A DNA stretch of 17,258 nucleotides from assembly GCA_016296655.1 (NCBI GenBank), contig JAEDIW010000048.1, forward strand, positions 1-17,258, in the 5' to 3' direction. Origin of the DNA: Treponema sp. Lineage in GTDB: Bacteria; Spirochaetota; Spirochaetia; Treponematales; Treponemataceae. Position numbers and translations under genes: made by a program. Shown in pieces: positions 1 through 5,791 of this stretch; position 1 is the stretch's first letter, and each line of letters begins with the position of its first letter. The notes beneath the pieces were generated by a model. That model did no database searches. It had not been told where the DNA came from and saw only the letters and a list, made by a program, of their open reading frames with translations.

Positions 1-10
1 AATTAGAATA

Positions 11-42
11 AAAGCTCTGACGATGTTTCAGGCAGAGTTTTT
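11..42 (+). terminator. Possible intrinsic terminator of an upstream gene
   Basis: CTCTG (15-19) can pair with CAGAG (33-37), and TTTTT follows directly (38-42). An A-run before the left arm can extend the stem against the T-run, and the loop is 13 nt. It would end a + strand gene lying left of the window. The stem is short, so this is only a candidate. Confidence 0.4.
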
Positions 43-47
43 ATTAT

Positions 48-70
48 TGAGGGGGTAGTACAACCCCTCA
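48..70. repeat. Small palindrome TGAGGGG/CCCCTCA
   Basis: Perfect 7-bp arms at 48-54 and 64-70 with a 9-nt spacer. No T-run follows, so it is not a normal terminator. It is the first of three hairpins in the gene-free 1-300 stretch. Confidence 0.4.
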
Positions 71-76
71 AAACGG

Positions 77-114
77 CGAAGTCAAGGCTTTAAGCGTTAG
101 CGTGCCTTGACTCG
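77..114. repeat. Palindrome with GTCAAGGC/GCCTTGAC arms
   Basis: GTCAAGGC (81-88) pairs with GCCTTGAC (104-111). The stem extends by CGA/TCG across one bulged A to 11 bp. The 15-nt loop contains GCGTTAGC, the same 8-mer that forms an inner arm of the palindromic element inside hsdS (10111-10118). It looks like a dispersed REP-like element; no gene overlaps it. Confidence 0.5.
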
Positions 115-157
115 ACGTATTTATCCTGTATAAATTTAAGCAAACTGATTTGTTCAG

Positions 158-199
158 ACCTAACGGTCTTCACTATTTTTCTTGTGAGCGTCGTTAGGT
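158..199 (+). repeat. Long RNA-type hairpin in the metQ upstream region
   Basis: ACCTAACG (158-165) pairs perfectly with CGTTAGGT (192-199). Further in, TCAC pairs with GTGA, and G-U wobbles fill most of the gap. As RNA this gives about 16 consecutive pairs with one C-C mismatch and a 10-nt U-rich loop. The wobble pairs suggest selection as RNA rather than DNA. A T-run follows at 212-221 but is not adjacent. The outer arms also satisfy the attC core patterns RYYYAAC and GTTRRRY, but 42 bp is short for an attC site. Confidence 0.45.
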
Positions 200-300
200 G
201 CGAATAAATCCGATTTTTTTTTCACTTTCTACTTCGTCTAAAATATTCATAGATTCTCCAAAACTCTACAGAAATGGAAAAAGAAAATAAAAAAATGTTA

Positions 301-323
301 AAACCTATTGACATACTAGGTTT
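301..323. promoter_or_regulatory. Candidate operator O1 over the metQ -35 box
   Basis: A 23-bp palindrome with arms AAACCTA (301-307) and TAGGTTT (317-323) and a 9-nt centre. The centre begins with the -35 hexamer TTGACA, so a bound regulator would block RNA polymerase. It matches the inverted second copy at 351-373 at 17 of 23 positions, including a shared ACCTATTGAC block. The regulator is unknown. Confidence 0.5.
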
Positions 324-337
324 GTATGCTGTATTAG
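308..337 (+). promoter_or_regulatory. Predicted sigma-70-type promoter of metQNI
   Basis: Consensus -35 TTGACA (308-313), an 18-nt spacer and -10 TATTAG (332-337). Transcription would start near 344, leaving an 85-nt leader that contains the second palindrome. The -35 is a perfect match and the -10 is weaker. Confidence 0.5.
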
Positions 338-350
338 TTATACATCGTTA

Positions 351-373
351 TTACCTATTAAGTCAATAGGTAA
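351..373. promoter_or_regulatory. Candidate operator O2 in the metQ leader
   Basis: Perfect 9-bp arms TTACCTATT (351-359) and AATAGGTAA (365-373) with a 5-nt centre. Read as ACCTA-N9-TAGGT it has the same architecture as O1, in inverted orientation, about 50 bp downstream. It falls just after the predicted transcription start, a usual place for a second repressor site. An A-run, not a T-run, follows, so it is not a + strand terminator. Confidence 0.5.
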
Positions 374-428
374 TAAAAAAAAGCATCAAAAGATGCCGCT
401 ACTTTCAAACTTTTTATGGGGGTTATTT

Positions 429-1283
429 ATGAAACGAATTACAAAATCTTTATTTATTGCATTGGCTATCACTTCTTTAGTGGCATTTATGAGTTGCTCA
501 AAGAAATCTGAAAAAGCATCGGCTGATGGAGAAAAGAAAACTCTTACTTACAGCCGCTCACAGGGACCTTATACGGTTCTTTTTGAAAGCGGGGTCAAAC
601 CTATTCTTGAAGCAAAAGGGTACACCTTAAAAGGTTTTGATTATTCTGAACTAGCTCTTGCTGATGATGCTGTTAACGGCGGCGATGTAGATTTTAATGT
701 AGAACAGCACACGGCTTATGCAAATAATTACAATGAAGGTAATAATGGAAAACTTGTGCCAATCACTCCAATCCCTACAGTTCCGGCAAGTCTGTTTAGT
801 TCCCATTACAAATCGGCTGATGATATTAAAAATCTTTCAAAACCAAAAGTCGCTGTTCCAAATGATCCAGCAAATACTGCACGAGCTTATGTACTTTTGC
901 AGAAAATCGGTTGGATTACATTGAAAGACGGAGTAAACCTTTCGACAGTAACAAGTGAAGATATTAATTCAAATCCCTACAATATTCAGTTTACTGAAAT
1001 GAAAAGTTTGAACATTCCGCAGGTTCAGGATGATTTTGACTTTGTAGTTATTACAGGTTCCATAGTTTATAACGCGGGAATAGATGCTTCCACTGCGCTT
1101 GCCAAAGAAACTGTACTTCCACATCTTGTTTTGCAGGTTGTAGTTCGCGAAGACAATAAAGATTCACAGTGGGCAAAGGATATCGTGGCAGCTTACCACA
1201 GCAAAGAGTTTAAAGATTATCTTGAAAAAACAAATTACGAAAACGGACTTTTCTGGATTCCAGATGATTACCAGTTTAATTAA
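429..1283 (+). CDS. metQ: MetQ, methionine ABC transporter substrate-binding lipoprotein
   Basis: This is an NlpA/MetQ-family lipoprotein (about 284 aa) that captures methionine outside the inner membrane and passes it to MetNI. The ATG at 429 is chosen over an upstream in-frame ATG at 393 because GGGGGT at 418-423 is a well-placed ribosome binding site and the protein then starts with a lipoprotein signal: a K/R start, a hydrophobic stretch and Cys23 in AFMSC. That is a lax lipobox of the spirochaete kind. The mature part shows the family stretches ADDAVNGGDVDFNVEQH and VAVPNDPANTARA and a C-terminal GLFWIPDDYQFN. Length is normal. It is the first gene of metQNI, with a promoter and two candidate operators upstream. 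The exact ligand (L- or D-methionine, or a peptide) cannot be told from sequence. Confidence 0.93.
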   Translation: MKRITKSLFIALAITSLVAFMSCSKKSEKASADGEKKTLTYSRSQGPYTVLFESGVKPILEAKGYTLKGFDYSELALADDAVNGGDVDFNVEQHTAYANNYNEGNNGKLVPITPIPTVPASLFSSHYKSADDIKNLSKPKVAVPNDPANTARAYVLLQKIGWITLKDGVNLSTVTSEDINSNPYNIQFTEMKSLNIPQVQDDFDFVVITGSIVYNAGIDASTALAKETVLPHLVLQVVVREDNKDSQWAKDIVAAYHSKEFKDYLEKTNYENGLFWIPDDYQFN

Positions 1284-1400
1284 TTTCAGGAAGTGAAGGG
1301 GGAAGTCTCCCCCTGTCTCCAGCCCTCTTCGAGGTCTTCCGCCACCCCCTCTCCTAGGGGGATTTGCTTCGCATATCCCCCTAAAACCCCCTGAAAAACA
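1284..1400. repeat. Palindrome-rich metQ-metN spacer
   Basis: Two palindromes sit here. GGGGGA (1298-1303) and TCCCCC (1308-1313) form a 6-bp stem with a 4-nt loop. TAGGGGGAT (1355-1363) and ATCCCCCTA (1375-1383) form a perfect 9-bp stem, with an inner TGC/GCA stem inside the loop. Neither is followed by a T-run. The spacer is strongly C/G-strand biased, unlike the AT-rich genes around it. It looks like an inserted repetitive element, and it could also stabilise or attenuate the transcript between metQ and metN. Confidence 0.5.
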
Positions 1401-1465
1401 TGGAGTTTATTGGAAAAAAGTTAAAGGGTTCGACAGTTATCACATTGATTTATAAAGGTGCAGAA

Positions 1466-2488
1466 ATGATAGAATTCAAGAATATTTATAAAACATTTAA
1501 AACAAAAGAAACCGAAGTTCATGCATTGCAGGATGTTTCACTTACCATAGAAAAAGGGGATATTTTTGGTGTAATCGGATTTTCTGGTGCCGGTAAATCG
1601 ACTTTGGTGAGAATGGTAAATGCTCTGGAAATTCCTACAAGTGGAACTGTAACGGTAAACGGCAGAAATGTTTCTGAGCTAAAGGGGACAGACCTGCGTC
1701 GATTTCGGAAAAGCATTGGAATGATTTTCCAACATTTTAATCTTTTGGAAAGTAAAACGGTTTTTCAAAATATTGCTGTTCCGCTTGAACTGGAACATTG
1801 GAAAAAAGATAAAATTACTAGAAGGGTGAATGAACTTTTGAAATTTGTTGAGCTTGAGGATAAGATTGGAGCATTACCTGGACAACTTAGTGGTGGGCAA
1901 AAACAGAGAGTCGGAATTGCGCGGGCTCTTGCTTTGAATCCTGAGATTCTTCTTTGTGATGAAGCAACATCTGCGCTGGATCCAAGGACGACGGATTCTA
2001 TTCTGGAACTTATCAAGAAAATCAATCACGAACTGAATGTTACAGTTTTGATGATAACTCATCAGATGAATGTTATTCAGCAGGTTTGTAATAAAGTGGC
2101 AGTTTTGGAAAAAGGTCAGCTTGTAGAAACTGGCAGAGTAATTGATGTGTTTGGAAATCCTCAAACAGAAACTACAAAAGGGTTTATTAGAACTGTCATT
2201 AATGACCGTCTTCCTGAAAGTGTAAAGAAATATATTCAGGAATATAAAGAACCTCAAAAAGTTGTGCGCCTTCGTTTTGACGGGAAAAATGCAGATGATC
2301 CTATTATGTCGCTTGCTATTAAAGAAACTGGTGTGAACATTTCTATTTTGTATGGAACGGTTACTGAACTGGAAGGAAAAGTGGTTGGATTTCAAACTGT
2401 ACAGATAACTGGGGACAGACCTCAATTGGAAGCTGCTGACAGATTTTTTGAAGAACATAATGTTCCAAAATTCGAAGTGAATTTTTAA
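1466..2488 (+). CDS. metN: MetN, methionine importer ATPase
   Basis: The cytoplasmic ATPase subunit of the methionine ABC importer, about 340 aa. Visible motifs are Walker A GFSGAGKS (38-45), the signature LSGGQ (141-145), Walker B ILLCDE (161-166) and the switch His199 in MITHQ. The C-terminal part (about 265-340) is the NIL/ACT-like domain that in this family binds methionine and inhibits transport when the cell is replete. An ATG at 1400 is in frame, but the ATG at 1466 is preferred: AAAGGTG lies 6 nt upstream, and MIEFKNIYK is the usual family start, giving the normal length. It lies 182 nt after metQ and 54 nt before metI. Confidence 0.94.
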   Translation: MIEFKNIYKTFKTKETEVHALQDVSLTIEKGDIFGVIGFSGAGKSTLVRMVNALEIPTSGTVTVNGRNVSELKGTDLRRFRKSIGMIFQHFNLLESKTVFQNIAVPLELEHWKKDKITRRVNELLKFVELEDKIGALPGQLSGGQKQRVGIARALALNPEILLCDEATSALDPRTTDSILELIKKINHELNVTVLMITHQMNVIQQVCNKVAVLEKGQLVETGRVIDVFGNPQTETTKGFIRTVINDRLPESVKKYIQEYKEPQKVVRLRFDGKNADDPIMSLAIKETGVNISILYGTVTELEGKVVGFQTVQITGDRPQLEAADRFFEEHNVPKFEVNF

Positions 2489-2542
2489 TCTGAGAAGTTG
2501 TGATTTCAAATTGCAATAAAAATTAATGTGTGGAGGTAATAA

Positions 2543-3199
2543 ATGACAATTTTTGGAATAAGTGCTGCAAAAATCTGGCTTGGAATCGGTCAGACGCTTT
2601 ATATGGTAGGTCTGTCCCTGATTTTTGGACTTATTATTGCTTTTCCGCTTGCAATTCTGCTTTTTGTTACTCGCAGAGGCGGAATTAATGAAAATCTGGT
2701 TATAAATAAAATTGTTGGAACGATTATCAATATTATTCGAAGTGTGCCCTTTATCATTCTGATTGTGTACATTATGCCTTTGACAAAAGTGATTGTGGGA
2801 ACGCGAGTCGGTTCTACGGCAGCTCTTGTACCACTTACTGCATATATTGCTCCTTATCTTGCAAGACTGATAGAAACTGCTCTTCTGGAAGTGGACGGTG
2901 GAATAATCGAAGCGGCTCAGGCAATGGGTGCAAACACTTTTCAGACAATTTTTAAGTTTGTTTTACCTGAAGCAAAAGGTGGAATTGTGCTTGGTATTAC
3001 AACGGGAACTGTAGGATTACTTGGAGCTACTGCAATGGCTGGTGCTGTTGGCGGTGGCGGAGTAGGGGACATTGCTTTGACTTATGGATATCAGCGATTT
3101 AATACTCCTCTTATGACATCAACTGTGATTATTCTGATTTTGTTTGTGCAGCTGATTCAATTCATTGGAGAGAAAAGTTCCCCAAAATTACATGCCTGA
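2543..3199 (+). CDS. metI: MetI, methionine importer permease
   Basis: The integral membrane permease of the methionine importer (218 aa, about five TM helices), normal for MetI. The coupling EAA loop is visible as EAAQAMGANTFQTIFKFVLPEA-like residues near 125-145, followed by the glycine-rich GAVGGGGVGD stretch typical of the family. The ribosome binding site GGAGG lies 6 nt before the ATG. It is the last gene of metQNI and faces the convergent hydrolase gene across a structured 109-nt gap. Confidence 0.94.
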   Translation: MTIFGISAAKIWLGIGQTLYMVGLSLIFGLIIAFPLAILLFVTRRGGINENLVINKIVGTIINIIRSVPFIILIVYIMPLTKVIVGTRVGSTAALVPLTAYIAPYLARLIETALLEVDGGIIEAAQAMGANTFQTIFKFVLPEAKGGIVLGITTGTVGLLGATAMAGAVGGGGVGDIALTYGYQRFNTPLMTSTVIILILFVQLIQFIGEKSSPKLHA

Positions 3200-3213
3200 A
3201 AAAAGATTCAATT

Positions 3214-3291
3214 TTCAAGGTTTGCAATTCGTCTGCGGCTTTTTTCATGCTTCACAATGTTTTTGCAGCATTGCAAACTTGAAGAAAGCCG
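3214..3291. terminator. Overlapping inverted repeats between convergent genes
   Basis: TTCAAGGTTTGCAA (3214-3227) pairs with TTGCAAACTTGAA (3271-3283) with one bulge. A second, overlapping pair is CGGCTTTTTTC (3235-3245) with GAAGAAAGCCG (3281-3291), 10 of 11. The two pairings compete for the same bases. T-runs lie at 3240-3245 on the + strand and just below 3214 on the minus strand, so a weak bidirectional terminator is likely, although the loops are long. Confidence 0.4.
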
Positions 3292-3308
3292 TTGTTACAC
3301 TGTTGCTA

Positions 3309-3935
3309 TTATATCCACTTTTTATTTTGAACAGGAGTTCCATGACCATAGTAAATTGTACACTGCCCCATATCCTGTATTTTTCTAACACTTTTTAACA
3401 TATCTGCTTTATTTTCATATAAAACGGCAACCGAAGATTTCACTATATGAAAAAGTGCATCCCCAGCAAATAAAGAATCTTTTGTCTTTATACCAATAGA
3501 ACCTGCCGTATGCCCCGGCAATTCTACGATTTGTCCATCTATTCCGTATTCCTGCAGACTATCACCTTCTTTAAAAAATACAGTCGGCTCAAATTTATCT
3601 ATTTTAGAATATTTTGAACTTAAAACAGATAAAAAGGCAAATATTTTTTTTATTATGCCATCCCCTTTAATTTTTGCATTTTCAGGATGTCTTACTATGT
3701 TTAAATCCCTTTCGTTAATTGCGATAGGAACATTCCATTTTTCAGATAAAGCTTTTGCACAACCGATGTGGTCGATATGTCCATGAGTTAATATAATCAA
3801 TTTCATATTTTTTGAGCCACATTCTTTCAGTATTTTTTTTTCATTTCCTGACATTCCAGTATCTATCAATATCCCATTTTTTCCCTGACTGATTAGATAA
3901 CAATTAGCCCCCGCATTTATTTGCTTAATTTCCAT
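3309..3935 (-). CDS. Metallo-beta-lactamase-fold hydrolase
   Basis: A 208-aa MBL-fold protein of the glyoxalase II-like type. Metal ligands are visible: HGHIDH (51-56), His142 in GHTAGS, Asp159 in AGDAL and His198 in YYGHG. Together they make a complete dinuclear metal site. No signal peptide or membrane segment is seen, so it should be cytoplasmic. The ribosome binding site GAGGTG lies 5 nt before the ATG. It has its own promoter, and that promoter overlaps a sequence like the metQ operators, so a link to methionine or sulfur metabolism is possible. MBL-fold sequence alone does not give the substrate; thioester hydrolysis is only one option. Confidence 0.85.
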   Translation of the reverse strand: MEIKQINAGANCYLISQGKNGILIDTGMSGNEKKILKECGSKNMKLIILTHGHIDHIGCAKALSEKWNVPIAINERDLNIVRHPENAKIKGDGIIKKIFAFLSVLSSKYSKIDKFEPTVFFKEGDSLQEYGIDGQIVELPGHTAGSIGIKTKDSLFAGDALFHIVKSSVAVLYENKADMLKSVRKIQDMGQCTIYYGHGTPVQNKKWI

Positions 3936-3962
3936 ATTAACACCTCATTTTAAATACAGGTC

Positions 3963-3991
3963 ATTATAGTTTAGCTTACCTATTTTGTCAG
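3963..3991 (-). promoter_or_regulatory. Predicted promoter of the MBL hydrolase gene
   Basis: On the minus strand, -10 TATAAT (3963-3968) is perfect, the spacer is 17 nt, and -35 is CTGACA (3986-3991). Start of transcription is near 3956, about 20 nt before the ATG. The -35 box lies inside the end of the upstream small ORF. Confidence 0.6.
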
Positions 3992-3998
3992 TAAATCA
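3976..3998. promoter_or_regulatory. Candidate operator O3, degraded copy of the metQ palindrome
   Basis: The + strand reads TTACCTATT, two bases, GTCA, then a diverged right arm. It matches O2 (351-373) at 17 of 23 positions; the left arm and the GTCA centre are intact. It covers the -35 box of the hydrolase promoter, the same relation as O1 to metQ. Both the position and the match suggest shared control, but one arm is poor. Confidence 0.38.
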
Positions 3999-4102
3999 AA
4001 CCTAACAATCGCCTTCCCAACAGTAAATTTTTTGACACCCAGGCGGCAGTTCCAGCCTTCGTTTACGCTCATCCACCCAGCAAAGCTGCCATGTTGTGTC
4101 AT
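3980..4102 (-). CDS. Small ORF, 40 aa, unknown
   Basis: An ATG-started ORF of 40 codons beginning 9 nt after the methyltransferase stop. AAGGGA sits 5 nt before its ATG, a good ribosome binding site. The peptide starts MTQHGSFAGWMSVNEGWN and ends KAIVRFDLLTK, with no membrane segment. Its composition (three Trp or Cys-Trp positions, basic end) is unlike random AT-rich DNA; the DNA is more GC-rich than its neighbours. It may be a real small protein translated with the methyltransferase. It could equally be a chance ORF across a dispersed repeat. The hydrolase promoter lies within its 3' end. Confidence 0.4.
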   Translation of the reverse strand: MTQHGSFAGWMSVNEGWNCRLGVKKFTVGKAIVRFDLLTK

Positions 4103-4111
4103 ATTTCCCTT

Positions 4112-5221
4112 TTATTTTTCCAGAACAAATAAATATTCTGAAACATGAATATCTCTATTTCTCAAATTTCTACTACCCCGAAATGTGTTATAGGTTATTT
4201 CAACAGTTTTTACCTTTCCATATTTTTCAAGCATGGTTTTCATTTCATCAAATTTTATGAAACCTTCAGAGTTATATGAAATAATTGCGAACTTGCTGGA
4301 TAAGTTTGCAATTATTTCTTCCATCGAATTTAATGCCAATTTTGGATTATTAAATACAGAACGATTCCAATCCTGTGTTATTCCACTTACTTTACTTACA
4401 TCTACATCCAATTTGTTTTTTAATATGAGATTTAGCATGAAATAATTTGACCCGTACGGATGTTGATTGTAAGGAGGATCTAAATATGTAATATCAAGAT
4501 TTTTTATTTCTTTTGATAATTGAACGGTGTCTTTTTGAAAAATTTGCAGGTTAGACTCAAAATTACTAAAAACAGGTTCTTTTAATTCAATATTTCCATA
4601 AATTCTTGTAAGTGCATTTTTTCCTGCAGCTCCAAAGCAACCAATTCCTGTATTCTTATCTTTATAAAATCCTTTAAAAACGCCACTTGTATTAACATGT
4701 ATTGAGGCTTCTGTTATTAGAGGAGCAAGAAAAAATTTCTTTAGTGATTCATCTTTGACTTTTTCATCAATTAGATTTCTATATGTATCTATTAGAAGTG
4801 CATTTTCATGTGTATAAAAAACTCTTTCACCAGGAAGAATATTTTTATCATTTTGAGGAGCATAATTTTTTGAAATAATCCCCGGGTATTTTTTAATTTT
4901 ACATTTATCAATTATTTCATTTCGTATGTCAGAACATTCCTTGAACGGAAAATCTTTTCGATTTATTAAATAGCAGCTATTTATTAGGGACGAATAATTC
5001 TCTAAATCATTTACAATTAAGTCTTCTGAATGTTTTTTTAGCATTCTGGCCACAATTCCGGACCCTGAAAAAACATCGGCACATATCATTTTTGGTTTGC
5101 CTAGTTTTTTTGAAATAATTTCAACTTCTTCTTCGATTTTTCCTATTAAACTTCTTTTATTCCCCAGATAAGTTATTATTTGGGTTGTTAAGAAATCTTT
5201 GTTTTCTTCTTGTTCATTCAT
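4112..5221 (-). CDS. D12-class DNA adenine-N6 methyltransferase
   Basis: A 369-aa enzyme that transfers methyl from SAM to adenine N6 in a specific DNA sequence. The D12-class motifs come in the expected order: YLGNKRSLIGKI (18-29, motif X), DVFSGSG (49-55, motif I, SAM binding) and DPPY (248-251, catalytic motif IV). The region between motifs I and IV probably holds the target recognition part. GGTGA lies 4 nt before the ATG, and an extended -10 promoter lies about 60 nt upstream. No cognate endonuclease lies beside it, so it looks orphan, either regulatory or a remnant of a type II system. The recognition site cannot be predicted. Confidence 0.88.
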   Translation of the reverse strand: MNEQEENKDFLTTQIITYLGNKRSLIGKIEEEVEIISKKLGKPKMICADVFSGSGIVARMLKKHSEDLIVNDLENYSSLINSCYLINRKDFPFKECSDIRNEIIDKCKIKKYPGIISKNYAPQNDKNILPGERVFYTHENALLIDTYRNLIDEKVKDESLKKFFLAPLITEASIHVNTSGVFKGFYKDKNTGIGCFGAAGKNALTRIYGNIELKEPVFSNFESNLQIFQKDTVQLSKEIKNLDITYLDPPYNQHPYGSNYFMLNLILKNKLDVDVSKVSGITQDWNRSVFNNPKLALNSMEEIIANLSSKFAIISYNSEGFIKFDEMKTMLEKYGKVKTVEITYNTFRGSRNLRNRDIHVSEYLFVLEK

Positions 5222-5280
5222 ATTTTCACCAAATTCTTTTATAGCGACAAAAAGATTCTTACGACTTTTACTGAATCTGG

Positions 5281-5289
5281 ATTATATCA
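5281..5289 (-). promoter_or_regulatory. Extended -10 promoter of the D12 methyltransferase
   Basis: The minus strand reads TGATATAAT, a perfect extended -10 (TGn plus TATAAT). No good -35 is seen, as is usual for this class. Start of transcription would be near 5274. Around it, AGATTC and GAATCT form a 6-bp inverted repeat (about 5253-5277) that could be an operator. Confidence 0.5.
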
Positions 5290-5315
5290 CATTTTCCATA
5301 TTTTGCTTAGGCTTT

Positions 5316-5533
5316 TTACAAATCCGCATAAATTTCCCACATCTCGTTCCAGCTGATGATTTCCTGTTCAAGTTTTTGATTTTTTTCGAGCATATAATTC
5401 ATTATTTCTGCGAAATTGCCTTTTTCGATTAGTGTTTTTGCTTTTTTTAAATCGTTTTCTTCAAGAATATTCTTTCTTCATCAGTAGGTTTATCCCAAAA
5501 GTCGATTATAATGTTTGTATCTACAAGAATCAT
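5316..5533 (-). pseudogene. Broken PIN-domain toxin (vapC-like remnant)
   Basis: Starts at ATG 5533, overlapping the antitoxin stop in an ATGA. The first 20 residues, MILVDTNIIIDFWDKPTDEE, are a typical PIN/VapC start with the first catalytic Asp (LVDTN). The frame then stops at 5447 after 28 aa. A one-base shift near 5471 opens a second frame of 51 codons plus stop (to 5316) rich in Glu/Lys and ending SWNEMWEIYADL. Even joined, the product is about 71 aa against about 130 for a PIN protein, and the later acidic active-site residues are missing. It was probably broken by deletion plus frameshift. Whether the second piece was part of the same toxin is unknown. Confidence 0.65.
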
Positions 5534-5760
5534 AAAAGACTTGCCTCACGAAGTTCTGTTACTGAGGAAGAATCAAGATGAATTTTACCAGCTAAATCGA
5601 AAAATGCCTGTTTATGTTTTGTCTGAGGAATTGTTTGTTTTGTAAAAGCTTCACCCTGTTCTGTCTCAAGTAACTTAATAAAAGCTGAAACAGATGTTAA
5701 AAGAGATTCGGGTAATGTCTTGATTTGTTCAATAACTGCTTCGTATAACACCTTCAACAC
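5530..5760 (-). CDS. VapB-like antitoxin
   Basis: A 76-aa acidic-tailed protein directly upstream of, and overlapping by 4 nt, a PIN toxin start. This is the usual antitoxin-first vapBC order. The N-terminal part is helical (VLYEAVIEQIKTLPESLL), and the C-terminal part, FFDLAGKIHLDSSSVTELREASLL by position 53-76, is like the toxin-binding tail of DUF2281/VapB-type antitoxins. The start is uncertain: GTG at 5760 or GTG at 5751, neither with a clear ribosome binding site. A good promoter ends just before, so translation may be leaderless. With the toxin broken, the gene may be a relic. Confidence 0.6.
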   Translation of the reverse strand: MLKVLYEAVIEQIKTLPESLLTSVSAFIKLLETEQGEAFTKQTIPQTKHKQAFFDLAGKIHLDSSSVTELREASLL

Positions 5761-5761
5761 A

Positions 5762-5791
5762 ATTATAGCACAATTTCGCCTGCAAGTTCAA
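5762..5791 (-). promoter_or_regulatory. Predicted promoter of the vapB-like gene
   Basis: On the minus strand, -35 TTGAAC (5786-5791), an 18-nt spacer and a perfect -10 TATAAT (5762-5767), all within the last codons of the antiporter gene. Transcription would begin near 5755, at or between the two candidate GTG start codons. Confidence 0.5.

Noticed and set aside
158..199. attC-like integron site (RYYYAAC/GTTRRRY cores)
   Set aside because: Only 42 bp, no integrase, no cassette layout, and metQ is a core gene. The wobble-filled RNA stem explains it better.
274..369. 31-codon + strand ORF (ATG 274) across the metQ promoter
   Set aside because: It has no ribosome binding site, no methionine-rich leader character, and overlaps the -35/-10 boxes and both palindromes.
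1874..2509. Long (211-codon) antisense open frame over metN
   Set aside because: Shadow of metN: no ribosome binding site, low-complexity Ser/Phe/Asn-rich product and no motif.
4010..4024. 15-mer resembling part of the lacZ-alpha vector region
   Set aside because: It lacks one base of the vector sequence and has no flanking vector match; coincidence, not contamination.
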